Source of the DNA: Leifsonia soli
GTDB lineage: Bacteria; Actinomycetota; Actinomycetes; Actinomycetales; Microbacteriaceae
Length of the DNA stretch: 64,000 nt
Direction of reading: 5' to 3'
Assembly (NCBI RefSeq): GCF_013408745.1
Contig: NZ_JACCBJ010000001.1
Coordinates: 3,410,001-3,474,000, forward strand
Below, piece by piece: positions 31,851 through 41,325 of the stretch. Under the pieces are notes generated by a model that saw only the letters and a list, made by a program, of their open reading frames with translations, was not told where the DNA came from and did no database searches. The translations under genes and the position numbers were made by a program. The first letter of the stretch is position 1. Every line of letters starts with the position of its first letter.

Positions 31851-33008
31851 TCAGCGGAGCCGCGCGAACGTCGCACGGATGTCGGCGACGAGGGTGCCGG
31901 GCTGCTCGAGCGCGAAGAAGTGGCCGCCGGCGGTCGGCTCGTTGAAGAAGACGATGTTCGAGTATCGGCGCTCCAGCTGGCGGAGCGACTTCCGGACCGC
32001 CTCCTTCGGGGGCATCGTGAAGCCGACGGGGATGCTGATCGGGTCGTCGATCCGGGCCGGCGACGACCAGCCCGACTGTTCCATCTCCCAGTACATCCGG
32101 GCGGCCGATGCGCCCGAGTTCGGCATCCAGTACAGCATGATGTCGTCGAGCATCTCGTCGAGGGTGAACGAGCCTTCGGCGTCGCCGGGTGTCCCGCAGG
32201 TGTCCTGGAACATCGCGTAGATCCATGCGGCTTGCCCCACCGGCGAGTCGGCGAGCGAGTACCCGATGGTCTGAGGTCGGGTGGACTGCTCTTTGGCGTA
32301 GCCGGAGAGGGTGTCCCAGAAGTACTTCGCGTCACGCAGGGCCGCTCGTTCCTCCGGCGTCGCATCCTCGATCTCGTCCGGGGTGGGCGGGAACATCGCG
32401 AAGTTCAGGTGCGTGCCGATGAGTCCGGTCGGCTTCCGCTTTCCGATCTCGTCGCTGACGGCGCAGCCGAGATCTCCGCCCTGCGCCCCCCAGCGTTCGT
32501 AGCCGAGCCGGTCCATCAGGGTGATCCAGGCCTTCGCGATCCGGGGCGGGGCCCAGCCGGTGCCGGCGGGCTTCTGCGAGAACCCGAACCCGGGCAGGAC
32601 GGGGATCACGAGGTGGAACGCCTGTGCCGGGTCCAGCCCGTGCGCGGCCGGATCGGTGAGCGGGCCGATGACCTTCCGGAACTCGAGAACGGACCCCGGC
32701 CAGCCGTGGGTCATGATCAGCGGCGTCGCGTCCGGCTCGCTCGAGCGGATGTGGAAGAAGTCGATGTCGAGGCCGTCGATCGTGGTGCGGTGCATGCCCC
32801 AGCCGTTGAGCTCCGCCTCGACGCGCCGCCAGTCGTATCCGTCGCGCCAGTAGTCGACGAGCGCGGAGAGCTTCTCGGGAGTGGGGCCCTGCGACGTGTC
32901 GGAAACCGTGCGGCCGTCCGGCCAGCGCACCAGGGTCAACCGCGTGCGCAGGTCGTCCAGCTGCTCTTGGGGAACCGCGATCGTGATGCGCTCGATGGTC
33001 TCGGACAT
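31851..33008 (-). CDS. Epoxide hydrolase (EHN-domain alpha/beta hydrolase)
   Basis: About 385 residues. The N-terminal EHN domain (QEQLDDLRTRLTLVRWPD) precedes an alpha/beta-hydrolase core with oxyanion motif HGWPGS, nucleophile Asp in AQGGDLGCAV, and histidine in TAGGHFFALEQP. It opens epoxides to diols, as in xenobiotic or fatty epoxide detoxification. ATG 33008 is chosen because GGAGG lies upstream; the longer frame runs into the divergent TetR gene. It is controlled in all likelihood by that TetR, through the large palindrome between them. Confidence 0.87.
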   Translation of the reverse strand: MSETIERITIAVPQEQLDDLRTRLTLVRWPDGRTVSDTSQGPTPEKLSALVDYWRDGYDWRRVEAELNGWGMHRTTIDGLDIDFFHIRSSEPDATPLIMTHGWPGSVLEFRKVIGPLTDPAAHGLDPAQAFHLVIPVLPGFGFSQKPAGTGWAPPRIAKAWITLMDRLGYERWGAQGGDLGCAVSDEIGKRKPTGLIGTHLNFAMFPPTPDEIEDATPEERAALRDAKYFWDTLSGYAKEQSTRPQTIGYSLADSPVGQAAWIYAMFQDTCGTPGDAEGSFTLDEMLDDIMLYWMPNSGASAARMYWEMEQSGWSSPARIDDPISIPVGFTMPPKEAVRKSLRQLERRYSNIVFFNEPTAGGHFFALEQPGTLVADIRATFARLR

Positions 33009-33031
33009 GGGAGGGCCTCCATTGCGTCGGT

Positions 33032-33056
33032 TGTGTACGATACGGTATCGTACACA
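33032..33056. promoter_or_regulatory. Perfect 25-bp TetR operator
   Basis: Arms TGTGTACGATAC and GTATCGTACACA flank a single central G with no mismatch. The site ends one base before the TetR start and 24 bases from the hydrolase start. A repressor here would block both genes. Confidence 0.85.
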
Positions 33057-33057
33057 T

Positions 33058-33693
33058 ATGGAGTCGATCGCCCCCGGTGAAGATGTTCGTACTGCCGAGA
33101 CGGGGGCCTCGGTGCCTCGCGGGGAAGCGCGCACGGTGGCGATCCTCGACGCCGCCCTCGAACTCGTCGGCGAGCTCGGCTACGAGCGGGTCACGATGGA
33201 CGGCATCGCTGCTCGCGCACACGCATCGAAGACGACCATGTACCGGCGCTGGCCCACCAAAGCGGAACTCGTCGCCGACGCCCTTCGCCGGCACGCGCAG
33301 GGCGACGCTCCGGCGGTTCCCGACAGCGGAACCCTGCACGGTGACCTCCTGGCCACCGTCGCAGAGATCGCCGAGACGCTGACCGGTGACCGCGGGCCCT
33401 CTCTGATCGGGCTGATCGAGGCCGTCAGGGACGACGCGACCCTGCGCGAGCACGTCGCATCGCAGGTGCGCGAACGGAGCCATCAGGTCGGCCGAGAGAT
33501 CTGCGGCCGGGCGGCGACGCGAGGCGAACCCGTTCACACGGACAGAGCGGAGGCCGTGCTCGACCTCGCTTTCGCGCGCCTCTTCACCGCGACGCTGTTC
33601 GACGGCGGGCGGCCGAGCCTCGAGGAGCAGCGCACACTCGTCGACACGATCCTTCTCCCGCTGCTCACCACGGCACCGGGGCGCGCGGCCTGA
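33058..33693 (+). CDS. TetR-family regulator
   Basis: 211 residues with HTH GIAARAHASKTTMYRRWPTK, the WPTK ending being typical of the TetR_C_11/EthR-like group. ATG 33058 lies one base after a perfect 25-bp palindrome, leaving no room for a normal ribosome binding site, so the mRNA may be leaderless or weakly translated. It is divergent from the epoxide hydrolase. Confidence 0.85.
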   Translation: MESIAPGEDVRTAETGASVPRGEARTVAILDAALELVGELGYERVTMDGIAARAHASKTTMYRRWPTKAELVADALRRHAQGDAPAVPDSGTLHGDLLATVAEIAETLTGDRGPSLIGLIEAVRDDATLREHVASQVRERSHQVGREICGRAATRGEPVHTDRAEAVLDLAFARLFTATLFDGGRPSLEEQRTLVDTILLPLLTTAPGRAA

Positions 33694-33751
33694 CGGAGAG
33701 CGGTGGGGTGGGCGCATCCATCCGCTGCCCCGACCCTGTGAGGCGCACCGG

Positions 33752-34957
33752 TCAGGCCAGGTCCGCCCGGCTGGCGACGAAGGCCTCGACGCACCGGTCG
33801 ATGTCCTCGTCGCTGTGTGCGGCCGACAATTGCACGCGGATCCGTGCCTGGCCGAGCGGAACCACCGGATAGCTGAACGCCGTGACGTACACCCCCCGCG
33901 CGAGCATCCGGTCGGCCATCGCGACCGCGAGGTTCGCGTCGCCGAACATCACCGGCACGATCGGGTGCGCTCCGGGCAGCAGGTCGAACCCGGCCTCCGT
34001 CATCGCGGAGCGGAACCTCGCCGCGTTCTCGCGCAGCCGGTCGCGGCGGTCGCCCGCGGCGCCCGCGATGGCGAGCGCCTCGCGCGCCGCGGCCGCGACC
34101 GCCGGCGGGATCGTGTTCGAGAAGAGATACGGCCGGGCACGCTGGCGCAGCATCGCGACGATGGCCGCACGCCCGCTCACGTAGCCTCCGGAGGCGCCGC
34201 CGAGAGCCTTTCCGAAGGTGCCCGTGAAGATGTCGACGCGGTCATCCACCTCCGCCAGGGCGGGAGTGCCGCGACCGCCGGGTCCGACGGCGCCGACGGC
34301 GTGCGAGTCGTCGACCATCACGAGTGCACCGAACTCGTCGGCCAGGTCGCAGATCTCCCGCAGCGGCGCGACCGCGCCGTCCATGGAGAACACGCCGTCG
34401 GTCACGATGACCCTCCGGCGGGCCGTGCTCGTCTGCTCCAGCTGCGCGCGCAAGTCGGCCATGTCTCCGTTGCGGTACCGGAAGCGCGCCGCCTTCGACA
34501 GCCGGATTCCATCGATGATGGAGGCGTGGTTGAGCGCGTCGGAGACGATGGCGTCCTCCGGACCGAACAGCGCCTCGAAGACGCCGCCGTTCGCGTCGAA
34601 GCACGAGGAGAAGAGGATGGTGTCCTCTGTCCCGAGGAACGCCGACACCGCCCGCTCGAGATCGACGTGGAGATCCTGCGTGCCGCAGATGAACCGCACG
34701 CTGGCCAGCCCGAATCCGCGGTGCTCCATCGCCCGGGTGGCGGCGGCGATGAGACGACTGTCGTCGGCGAGGCCGAGGTAGTCGTTCGAGCAGAAGTTCA
34801 GAGTCGGGACGACCGCTCCGCCGACCGCGCCGGCGAGGATGTGCGCGGACTGCGGGGAGTGGATGACGCGCTCGCGACGGAACGTGCCCTGGGCGCGCAT
34901 GGCCTCCAGCTCTGCTTCGAGCGCTTCGCGAACCGTCGCGTATGCGGCCCCGCTCAC
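33752..34957 (-). CDS. kbl: 2-amino-3-ketobutyrate CoA ligase (glycine C-acetyltransferase)
   Basis: About 401 residues of the alpha-oxoamine synthase family. It converts 2-amino-3-ketobutyrate and CoA to glycine and acetyl-CoA with PLP. The PLP lysine is in TFGKALGG, the PLP-stacking His region is [11 protein letters not shown], and [11 protein letters not shown] is the family N-terminal signature. GTG 34957 overlaps the stop of the dehydrogenase (GTGA). It is the last gene of a nine-gene sugar-type operon, which is unusual for a threonine-degrading enzyme. Confidence 0.87.
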   Translation of the reverse strand: MSGAAYATVREALEAELEAMRAQGTFRRERVIHSPQSAHILAGAVGGAVVPTLNFCSNDYLGLADDSRLIAAATRAMEHRGFGLASVRFICGTQDLHVDLERAVSAFLGTEDTILFSSCFDANGGVFEALFGPEDAIVSDALNHASIIDGIRLSKAARFRYRNGDMADLRAQLEQTSTARRRVIVTDGVFSMDGAVAPLREICDLADEFGALVMVDDSHAVGAVGPGGRGTPALAEVDDRVDIFTGTFGKALGGASGGYVSGRAAIVAMLRQRARPYLFSNTIPPAVAAAAREALAIAGAAGDRRDRLRENAARFRSAMTEAGFDLLPGAHPIVPVMFGDANLAVAMADRMLARGVYVTAFSYPVVPLGQARIRVQLSAAHSDEDIDRCVEAFVASRADLA

Positions 34958-36000
34958 AGCGTCGTCCAGTCCAGGATGACCTTGCCGCTGCGTCCTGCCG
35001 CAGCGATGTCGAAGCCGCGTCGCCACTCCGACGCCGGCAGCTCATCGGTGATGACCCCCTCGATCGCATCGTGGAGGGTCGGGCTGGTCTGGAGCATCGC
35101 GCTCATCGTGTTCCAGGTCTCGAACATCTGACGGCCGTAGATGCCGGAGATGGTCAGCATCCGCCCCACGACCGTCGCCCAGTCGACCTCGATCGGGTGG
35201 GCGGGGAGGCCGAGCATCGCGATGCTCGCCCCGTGGTTCATGTTCGCGATCATCTCCGGCAGGGCGGACGGGCTGCCGGAGATCTCCAGCCCGATGTCGA
35301 AGCCTTCGCGCATCCCCAACTCACGCTGGACATCCGCAATGCGCTCCGACGACACGTCGACGACGCGGTCCGCGCCCACCCGCTCCGCCATGTCGAGACG
35401 GGGACGGCTCACATCGGTGACCACGATGTGGCGCGCGCCCGCGTGCCGGGCCACAGCCGTCGCCATGATGCCGATGGGGCCGGCGCCGGTGATCAGCACG
35501 TCCTCGCCGATCACCGGGAAGCGGAGGGCCGTGTGCACGGCGTTTCCGAACGGGTCGAAGATGGCGCCGAGCGCGGGGGAGACGGGCGCGTGATGCACCC
35601 ACACGTTCTCATCCGGGATCACGACGTACTCGGCGAAGGCGCCGTCCCGCTGGACGCCGACGCTCTGCGTGCGGATGCACAAGTGCCGGCGGCCGGCCCG
35701 GCAGTTGCGGCAGGTGCCGCAGACGACGTGGCCTTCGGCAGACACCTGGTCGCCGACCGAGACATCGCGCACGGCGCTCCCGACCGCGACGACCACCCCC
35801 GAGAACTCGTGGCCCGGCACGAGCGGAGCTCTCACCGTGCTCTGTGCCCACGCATCCCAGCGCAGGATGTGCAGGTCGGTTCCGCAGATGCCGGTGCGCT
35901 GCACGCGGATCTTCACGTCACGGTCCCCCATCAGCTCCGGCTCGGCGTGGTCGACGAGCGCGAGCCCGCTTCCATCGCCCGTGGTCACGAGCGCCTTCAT
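34954..36000 (-). CDS. Zinc-dependent threonine 3-dehydrogenase-like MDR
   Basis: 348 residues of the medium-chain dehydrogenase family. Catalytic zinc ligands are Cys39 (TGICGTD) and His64-Glu65 (VPGHEFSG). The structural zinc cysteines 94, 97, 100 and 108 are present, and the NAD motif is [12 protein letters not shown]. It resembles L-threonine 3-dehydrogenase most, and the coupling to kbl supports that reaction (threonine to 2-amino-3-ketobutyrate). A polyol or amino-sugar substrate is possible given the operon. The start (ATG 36000) overlaps the upstream stop by ATGA. Confidence 0.82.
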   Translation of the reverse strand: MKALVTTGDGSGLALVDHAEPELMGDRDVKIRVQRTGICGTDLHILRWDAWAQSTVRAPLVPGHEFSGVVVAVGSAVRDVSVGDQVSAEGHVVCGTCRNCRAGRRHLCIRTQSVGVQRDGAFAEYVVIPDENVWVHHAPVSPALGAIFDPFGNAVHTALRFPVIGEDVLITGAGPIGIMATAVARHAGARHIVVTDVSRPRLDMAERVGADRVVDVSSERIADVQRELGMREGFDIGLEISGSPSALPEMIANMNHGASIAMLGLPAHPIEVDWATVVGRMLTISGIYGRQMFETWNTMSAMLQTSPTLHDAIEGVITDELPASEWRRGFDIAAAGRSGKVILDWTTL

Positions 36001-37058
36001 CGCGCAGCCTCGGCGACCGGTGTGACGGCAACGGGACGGCCCTCGCGCGCGGAGCGGCGGGCGGCGTCGACGATCTGAAGGGTGCGGATGCCGACGCGGC
36101 CGTCGGGCTGGGGGACGGCGGAGCCCTCGCCCCCGAGGACGTCGCGCACGGCGCCGAGGAAACGATCCAGCATCAGCGCATCGGTGTCGGTGGCGTACCC
36201 CATCCAGAGGGCGCCGTCCTGCCGGTAGCCGGCGACGCGTTCGGCGAACGGGTCGATGCGCATCGAGCCGAGCGTCCCGGAGACCTCGAGCGACACCCCG
36301 CCCCAGTTCGGGGCGCCGCTGGGCTGGCTCCACGAGCAGTCGATCGTGGCGATGAGGCCGTTCTCGTATGTGATCGTCGCGAGGCCGCCGGTCTCTGCGG
36401 CGACCCCGCGCTCGGCGTGGAGCAGACGGTTGGAGACCGCATAGACGGTCCGCGCGGGCAGCCCGTCGGTGAGGGCGTCGATCAGGTCGGCGCAGTGCAC
36501 GACATGATCGACCAGCGATCCGCCTCCTGCGAGCTCGGGGTCGGTGAACCAGGCGCGCGAGTCGGGGATCTTGCCGTTGTTGGTGCCGACGATCGCGAAC
36601 GGCTCGCCGAGGACTCCGGCGTCGAGGCGAGCACGGAGCGCGTCGAACTGCGGGGCGAATCGCACGGGATACGCCACCATCAGGAGGACGCCGGCCGCCT
36701 CGCACGCGGCGACCATCGCCTCCGCGTCGTCCAGCGTGGTCGCGAGCGGCTTCTCGCACAGAACGTGCACGCCTGCCGCTGCCGCCCGCTCGACCACGGA
36801 GCGGTGCCGGGCGTTCTCGGTGGTGACGACGATCGCGTCGGGTCCCCAGGCGAAGAGTTCGTCGTAGGTGTCGACGTAGTCGACGCCGAGCCCTGCGGCC
36901 AATTCGATGCCGCGCGGCGCGTCGTCCGGCGCCGACGCGCCGTCCGGGTCGCTCGCCAGCACCTCGACGCCCGGGCGGCGCAGCAGCTCGGCCGCGTAGC
37001 CGGCGGCGTGGACGTGCGCGAACGATGCGATCGCGATCTTCAGCGGTGCGGGGGTCAT
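35997..37058 (-). CDS. Gfo/Idh/MocA-family oxidoreductase
   Basis: 353 residues with an N-terminal Rossmann fold ([16 protein letters not shown], where the usual GxGxxG is altered to SFAHVH) and the VLCEKPLAT motif carrying the catalytic lysine. The C-terminal domain contains [16 protein letters not shown]. It would oxidise or reduce a sugar or cyclitol with NAD(P). Both ends overlap neighbours by ATGA, showing tight coupling. Confidence 0.83.
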   Translation of the reverse strand: MTPAPLKIAIASFAHVHAAGYAAELLRRPGVEVLASDPDGASAPDDAPRGIELAAGLGVDYVDTYDELFAWGPDAIVVTTENARHRSVVERAAAAGVHVLCEKPLATTLDDAEAMVAACEAAGVLLMVAYPVRFAPQFDALRARLDAGVLGEPFAIVGTNNGKIPDSRAWFTDPELAGGGSLVDHVVHCADLIDALTDGLPARTVYAVSNRLLHAERGVAAETGGLATITYENGLIATIDCSWSQPSGAPNWGGVSLEVSGTLGSMRIDPFAERVAGYRQDGALWMGYATDTDALMLDRFLGAVRDVLGGEGSAVPQPDGRVGIRTLQIVDAARRSAREGRPVAVTPVAEAAR

Positions 37059-38095
37059 GCCGCGACCTCCTCGGTGTGCTCGGGGGCGAAGTCGGCCATG
37101 CGCACGACCTCGCCGGTCTCCAGTGACTGCAATGCGGCCTCGGCGAGGGAGACGGCGATGGCGCCGTCTTCGGCCGTCACTCGCGGCTCGGGGCCCCCGG
37201 CGAACGCAGCGGCGAACTCGCGGATCTCTGCGAGGTACGGGCTCTCGCGCAGGGCGACGTCCGGGATGGTGAGGCCGGTTGCCGTAGCCCCCGGGAGTTC
37301 AGCGGTCAGCCCGGTGTTCTCCAGCGAGGAGTAGGAGATGGTCCCCTCGGTCCCTGCGATCGAGAAGCCGGTCTTGAAGCGGGTCCCCACCGCCGCCCAG
37401 GTTGCGTGCAGGTGGGAGATCGCCCCACCGCTGTGGGTGAGGGTGACATGCGCCGACACGAACGACGGGATGACCCCGTCGACCGTCGGCGGGTTCTGCA
37501 CGGCATAGACGGTCTCGACCTCACCGGCGTTCCAGCGCGCCTGGTCGAGGTCGTGCAGCATGAGGTCCATGATCGGGCCGCCGGAGGCCGCCTGGTCTTG
37601 GAACCACGTGCCGATCGCGGGGCTCGACGCCTCCCGGAAGTACCGGGCGACTGCCACCCGGCCGAGCGAGCCGGACTCGATCGCGCGGTGAGCGGTCTCG
37701 TAGGGCGCGGTGAAGCGCACGACATGGGCAGGGTAGATCTGCACGCCTGCGGCCCGCGCCGTCGCGGCGAGTTCGCGCGACGAAGCGGCGGTGAGCGTCA
37801 GAGGCTTCTCGCAGATGATGTCGAGGCCCCTCTCGATGGCGGCGAGCGCGATCTCGGCGTGGGTGGAGGTCGGCGTCACGATGTCGACGATGCTGGCCCG
37901 CGCGAGGGCGTCCTCCAGCGACGGGGCGACCTCGAGCCCGAAGCGCTCGGCGAGCTGCTCGGCGCCGGCGTGCGCGAACACGAGGACGTGCGCCCCGAGC
38001 GCCTTCCAGGCCGGTGCGTGCACCTGCGAGATGCCGCCCGCGCCGATCAGCGCCACGGTCAGGGGTGGGGTGGATACGAGATCCTGTCGGTGCAT
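37055..38095 (-). CDS. Gfo/Idh/MocA-family oxidoreductase
   Basis: 346 residues: [17 protein letters not shown] at the N-terminus, IICEKPLTL with the catalytic lysine, and the [17 protein letters not shown] substrate motif (catalytic His-Asp). It is distinct in sequence from the other two family members in this operon. ATG 38095. It lies directly after the transporter permease genes with a 23-base gap. Confidence 0.84.
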   Translation of the reverse strand: MHRQDLVSTPPLTVALIGAGGISQVHAPAWKALGAHVLVFAHAGAEQLAERFGLEVAPSLEDALARASIVDIVTPTSTHAEIALAAIERGLDIICEKPLTLTAASSRELAATARAAGVQIYPAHVVRFTAPYETAHRAIESGSLGRVAVARYFREASSPAIGTWFQDQAASGGPIMDLMLHDLDQARWNAGEVETVYAVQNPPTVDGVIPSFVSAHVTLTHSGGAISHLHATWAAVGTRFKTGFSIAGTEGTISYSSLENTGLTAELPGATATGLTIPDVALRESPYLAEIREFAAAFAGGPEPRVTAEDGAIAVSLAEAALQSLETGEVVRMADFAPEHTEEVAA

Positions 38096-38118
38096 TGACG
38101 GTGCTTTCTGTGCGGGGC

Positions 38119-39012
38119 CTATTTGAGACCGGCGAACGCGATTCCTTCGACCACGCGGCGCTGAAGGATGATGAACGAGACGAGCACGGGGGCCATCGCG
38201 AGCAGGGCGGCGGCCATCAGCACGCCGGTGTGGATGCTCGACCGGTAGCCCTGCAGCGTGGCGAGGCCGACCGAGAGCGGCATGTTCTCCGGCGAGCTCG
38301 CGATCACGAGCGGCCACAGCAGGTCGTTCCAGCTCGACAGGATGGTGATGATCGCCAGCGACACGATGCCGGGCTTGGCGAGCGGCAGCATCACGCGCCA
38401 GAAGATCTGCCAGCTGTTGCAGCCATCCAGACGGGCCGCCTGTTCGAGTTCCAGCGGCATCGACCGGAAGAACTGCATCATGAGGAACGTGCCGAAGGCG
38501 CTGAACAGGCCGGGCAGCGCGATGCCGACGATCGTGTCCAGCAGCCCGAAGCCCTGGATGATCTGGTACTGCGGGATCAGGTAGACCTGGCCCGGCACCA
38601 TCAGGATCGACAGGATCAGACCGAGCAGGACTCCCTTGAGCGGAAAGCGCATCCGGGCGAAGGCGTAGCCCGCCATCGAGCAGAGGACGATCTGGGCGCC
38701 TGTGCGCAGCAGGGTGACCGCGACGGACACCCAGAACTGGTTGAGCAGCGGGAGCCGCTGGAACACCTCCACGAAGTTCTGCCACTCGAAGCTGGTGGGC
38801 CAGAAGGTCGGGGGCACGGCCATGATGTCGGCCTCGCTCGAGACCGAGAGCTTGATCTGCCACAGGAACGGGAACAGCATCGCCAGGGACGCGATGATCA
38901 GCACGATGTGCGCGCCCCAGTTGCGCTCACCGGTCGAGGCGGCGCGCCCCGCGGAGCGGCGGCCGGAGCGGGGCCGGACCGAGCCGGGCGCGACGAGCGA
39001 TTCAGTCGACAT
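38119..39012 (-). CDS. Carbohydrate ABC transporter permease (MalG-like)
   Basis: 297 residues, six predicted helices, with the EAA-type loop EQAARLDGCNSWQIFWRVMLPL and the usual C-terminal VEGIAFAGLK. ATG 39012 overlaps the end of the partner permease by about ten bases. With 39002-39967 it forms the channel of a CUT1-type importer. There is no ATPase gene in the operon. Confidence 0.87.
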   Translation of the reverse strand: MSTESLVAPGSVRPRSGRRSAGRAASTGERNWGAHIVLIIASLAMLFPFLWQIKLSVSSEADIMAVPPTFWPTSFEWQNFVEVFQRLPLLNQFWVSVAVTLLRTGAQIVLCSMAGYAFARMRFPLKGVLLGLILSILMVPGQVYLIPQYQIIQGFGLLDTIVGIALPGLFSAFGTFLMMQFFRSMPLELEQAARLDGCNSWQIFWRVMLPLAKPGIVSLAIITILSSWNDLLWPLVIASSPENMPLSVGLATLQGYRSSIHTGVLMAAALLAMAPVLVSFIILQRRVVEGIAFAGLK

Positions 39013-39967
39013 AGTGGACCCATCTGCGCTGGAGGCGGAACTGCAGGAACGTGCAGACCGCGATGATGACGAGGACGAACATGGCGATCGCCGAGGCATA
39101 GCCCTTGTCGTTGGTCAGGAACGCCGCGTTGTAGAACATGAACACGAGCGACTGCGTCTTCGGGATGACGGGGTTCGTCGGCCCGAGGAGGGCGTAGATC
39201 AGGTCGAACAGCTGGAATCCGCTGATCAGGGTCATCACCGAGAGGAAGAAGATCGACGGCGTCAACAGCGGGGTGGTGATCGACACGAACTGGCGCCAGC
39301 GTCCGGCTCCGTCGAGCGATGTCGCCTCGTACAGCTCCGTGGGGATGGCCTTGAGGCCCGCCGACAGGATGATCATGTTGAAGCCGATCGACATCCACAG
39401 CCCCATGATCGACACGGCGATGAGGGCGAACCATTCGGTCGAGACCCACGCGGGCCCTTCGATGCCGACCACCCGCAGGGCCGAGTTGAGGACCCCGTAG
39501 TCCTGGTTGTAGATGATGCGCCACACCATCGAGATGGCGGTCGGCATCGCGACGTAGGGCAGGAAGAAGCACGTGCGGTAAACCATCGCGAACTTCAGGC
39601 CCGGGCGGTTGAGCAGCGCGGCGAAGATCACCGCGAGCGGGATGCCGAGCAGCAGGATGGCGGTGTAGATGACGGTGTTCAGGATCGAGCGGAGCACGCC
39701 CGGGTCGCTGAACAGGCGGATGTAGTTGTCCAGCCCGATCCAGGTGGTGCCGCCGAACGCGCCCCACTGCGTGAAGCTGTAGTAGGCGGACTGCGCCAGC
39801 GGCCACAGGTAGAACAGCGCGACGCCGGCGAACAGCGGGAGGATGAACAGGACGGGCCAGTATCCGTCCGCCGACGGGGACCGGCGCCGGGGGCGCACGG
39901 ACGGCCCGGCCTGGGCGACGGGGGCGGGCGCCGTGGCGACGCCCGCCCCTTCCCTCGAGAGGGTCAT
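39002..39967 (-). CDS. Carbohydrate ABC transporter permease (MalF-like)
   Basis: 321 residues with a long cytoplasmic N-terminus, six helices and the EAA loop YEATSLDGAGRWRQFVSITTPL. ATG 39967 is 13 bases after the binding-protein stop. CUT1 permease of the MalF/UgpA type. Confidence 0.87.
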   Translation of the reverse strand: MTLSREGAGVATAPAPVAQAGPSVRPRRRSPSADGYWPVLFILPLFAGVALFYLWPLAQSAYYSFTQWGAFGGTTWIGLDNYIRLFSDPGVLRSILNTVIYTAILLLGIPLAVIFAALLNRPGLKFAMVYRTCFFLPYVAMPTAISMVWRIIYNQDYGVLNSALRVVGIEGPAWVSTEWFALIAVSIMGLWMSIGFNMIILSAGLKAIPTELYEATSLDGAGRWRQFVSITTPLLTPSIFFLSVMTLISGFQLFDLIYALLGPTNPVIPKTQSLVFMFYNAAFLTNDKGYASAIAMFVLVIIAVCTFLQFRLQRRWVHYVD

Positions 39968-39980
39968 GGCGATCCGGTCC

Positions 39981-41279
39981 TCAACCCTTGGCCAGCGCAG
40001 CGTTCATCTGCGTGGCGAGGTCGGCCGCGACGTCCTTCACCGGCTTCTCGCCCGAGAAGGCCTGCGGGAGGAGGTTGGCCTCCAGCGTGTTCCAGGCACT
40101 CGTGTTCTTCGAGACCGGGTAGGCGACCGAGTACTTCGCCGCAGCATCCTCGAAGATCTGCAGGTCGTAGTCGGGGGCCGACTCGACGAAGGCCTGCTGC
40201 GTGCCGGTGTACGCCGGGTTCGCCGTGCCCATCGTGGCCTGGATCTCCGCCGCCTTCTTGCCGCCGAGGTAGGCGAAGAACGCCTGGGCCGCCGGCTTGC
40301 CGGCCGAGGTTGCCGCGAGGACGTTGCCGATGCCGTGGATGACGGTCTTGCGCTCTCCCGAGGGCGCGAGCGGCAGTTCGACGGTGCGAACGGACTTCGC
40401 GACCACCGAGCTGAGCAGGCCTGAGACCTGCCAGTTGCCGGACCAGACCATGCCGGCCTTGCCGTCGAGGAACTTCTGGAGTCCCGACGTGTCGGCGTTC
40501 TGCTCGGGGGTGAGCATCGAGCCGTCGGCGACGAGGCTGCGCCAGAACTCGAGCGCCTGCACCGTCTTGGGGTCGTCGTAGCCGCTCTTGCCGTCGGCGC
40601 CGATCACGGTCCCGCCGTTGCTGAAGATCGACGGATACACCATGGCCTGCGTGTCGTAGTTGTCGCCGGAGCCGATGATGCCCTCGGCGCCGAGCTTGTC
40701 GGTGATCTCCTTGGCGATCCGCCGGTAGTCGTCCCAGGTCCAGCTCGACGTGGGCGCGGGCACGCCGGCCTTCTCGAGGATGTCCTTGTTATAGAAGACG
40801 GCGATGGTGTCGAAGTCCTTCGGGATGCCGTACTGCTCCCCGTCGAGGGTGTAGATGTCGTTCATCGCCTTGGGGTAGTGCGAGGCGTCGACCACGCCGG
40901 CCTTCTCGAACGGCGCGAGCTTCGCGAGCAGGCCGTTCGATGCGTACAGCTGGAAGTGGGGTCCGTTCATCCAGAAGACGTCCGGCAGGGTCTTGCTGGA
41001 ACCCTGAGTCTGCAGCTTCGTGAAGTACTGGCCGTATGCGGTGAGCTGGAGCTTGACCTTCACCTTGGGGTAGGTCTTGTTGAAGTCCTTGATGAGGGCT
41101 TCCATGGCCGGCTGCTGGTTGACATCCCAGATGGCGTAGGACACATCGCCGGTGACGTCGGCCGGCTTCGTCGAGGTGTCGATCGCATCGGATCCGCCGT
41201 TCGATCCGGCGCCCGAGCAGGCGGTGAGCAAGAGTGTGGCTGCGGCGACGATGCCGAGGCCGGCGCGGAATTTCCGCAT
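39981..41279 (-). CDS. Sugar ABC transporter substrate-binding lipoprotein
   Basis: 432 residues with a signal peptide and lipobox LLTACSG (Cys near residue 21). The mature protein is a family 1 (MalE/UgpB-like) binding protein: VSYAIWDVNQQPAMEALIKDFN, DVFWMNGPHFQLYA and WTWDDYRRIAKEI. It captures an oligosaccharide or sugar derivative for the two permeases downstream. ATG 41279. Confidence 0.87.
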   Translation of the reverse strand: MRKFRAGLGIVAAATLLLTACSGAGSNGGSDAIDTSTKPADVTGDVSYAIWDVNQQPAMEALIKDFNKTYPKVKVKLQLTAYGQYFTKLQTQGSSKTLPDVFWMNGPHFQLYASNGLLAKLAPFEKAGVVDASHYPKAMNDIYTLDGEQYGIPKDFDTIAVFYNKDILEKAGVPAPTSSWTWDDYRRIAKEITDKLGAEGIIGSGDNYDTQAMVYPSIFSNGGTVIGADGKSGYDDPKTVQALEFWRSLVADGSMLTPEQNADTSGLQKFLDGKAGMVWSGNWQVSGLLSSVVAKSVRTVELPLAPSGERKTVIHGIGNVLAATSAGKPAAQAFFAYLGGKKAAEIQATMGTANPAYTGTQQAFVESAPDYDLQIFEDAAAKYSVAYPVSKNTSAWNTLEANLLPQAFSGEKPVKDVAADLATQMNAALAKG

Positions 41280-41325
41280 GGGGTCTCGCTTTCTGTTCAG
41301 TGGAGCGGCTACGGACGGACGGATG

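Noticed and set aside
33694..33751. A terminator hairpin between the TetR and kbl genes
   Set aside because: GGTGGGGTGG and CCATCC-type runs pair only imperfectly, so no stem could be supported.
35844..37334. A 496-residue plus-strand open frame opposite the Gfo/Idh/MocA genes
   Set aside because: Antisense shadow; the minus-strand genes have catalytic motifs and four-base overlaps.
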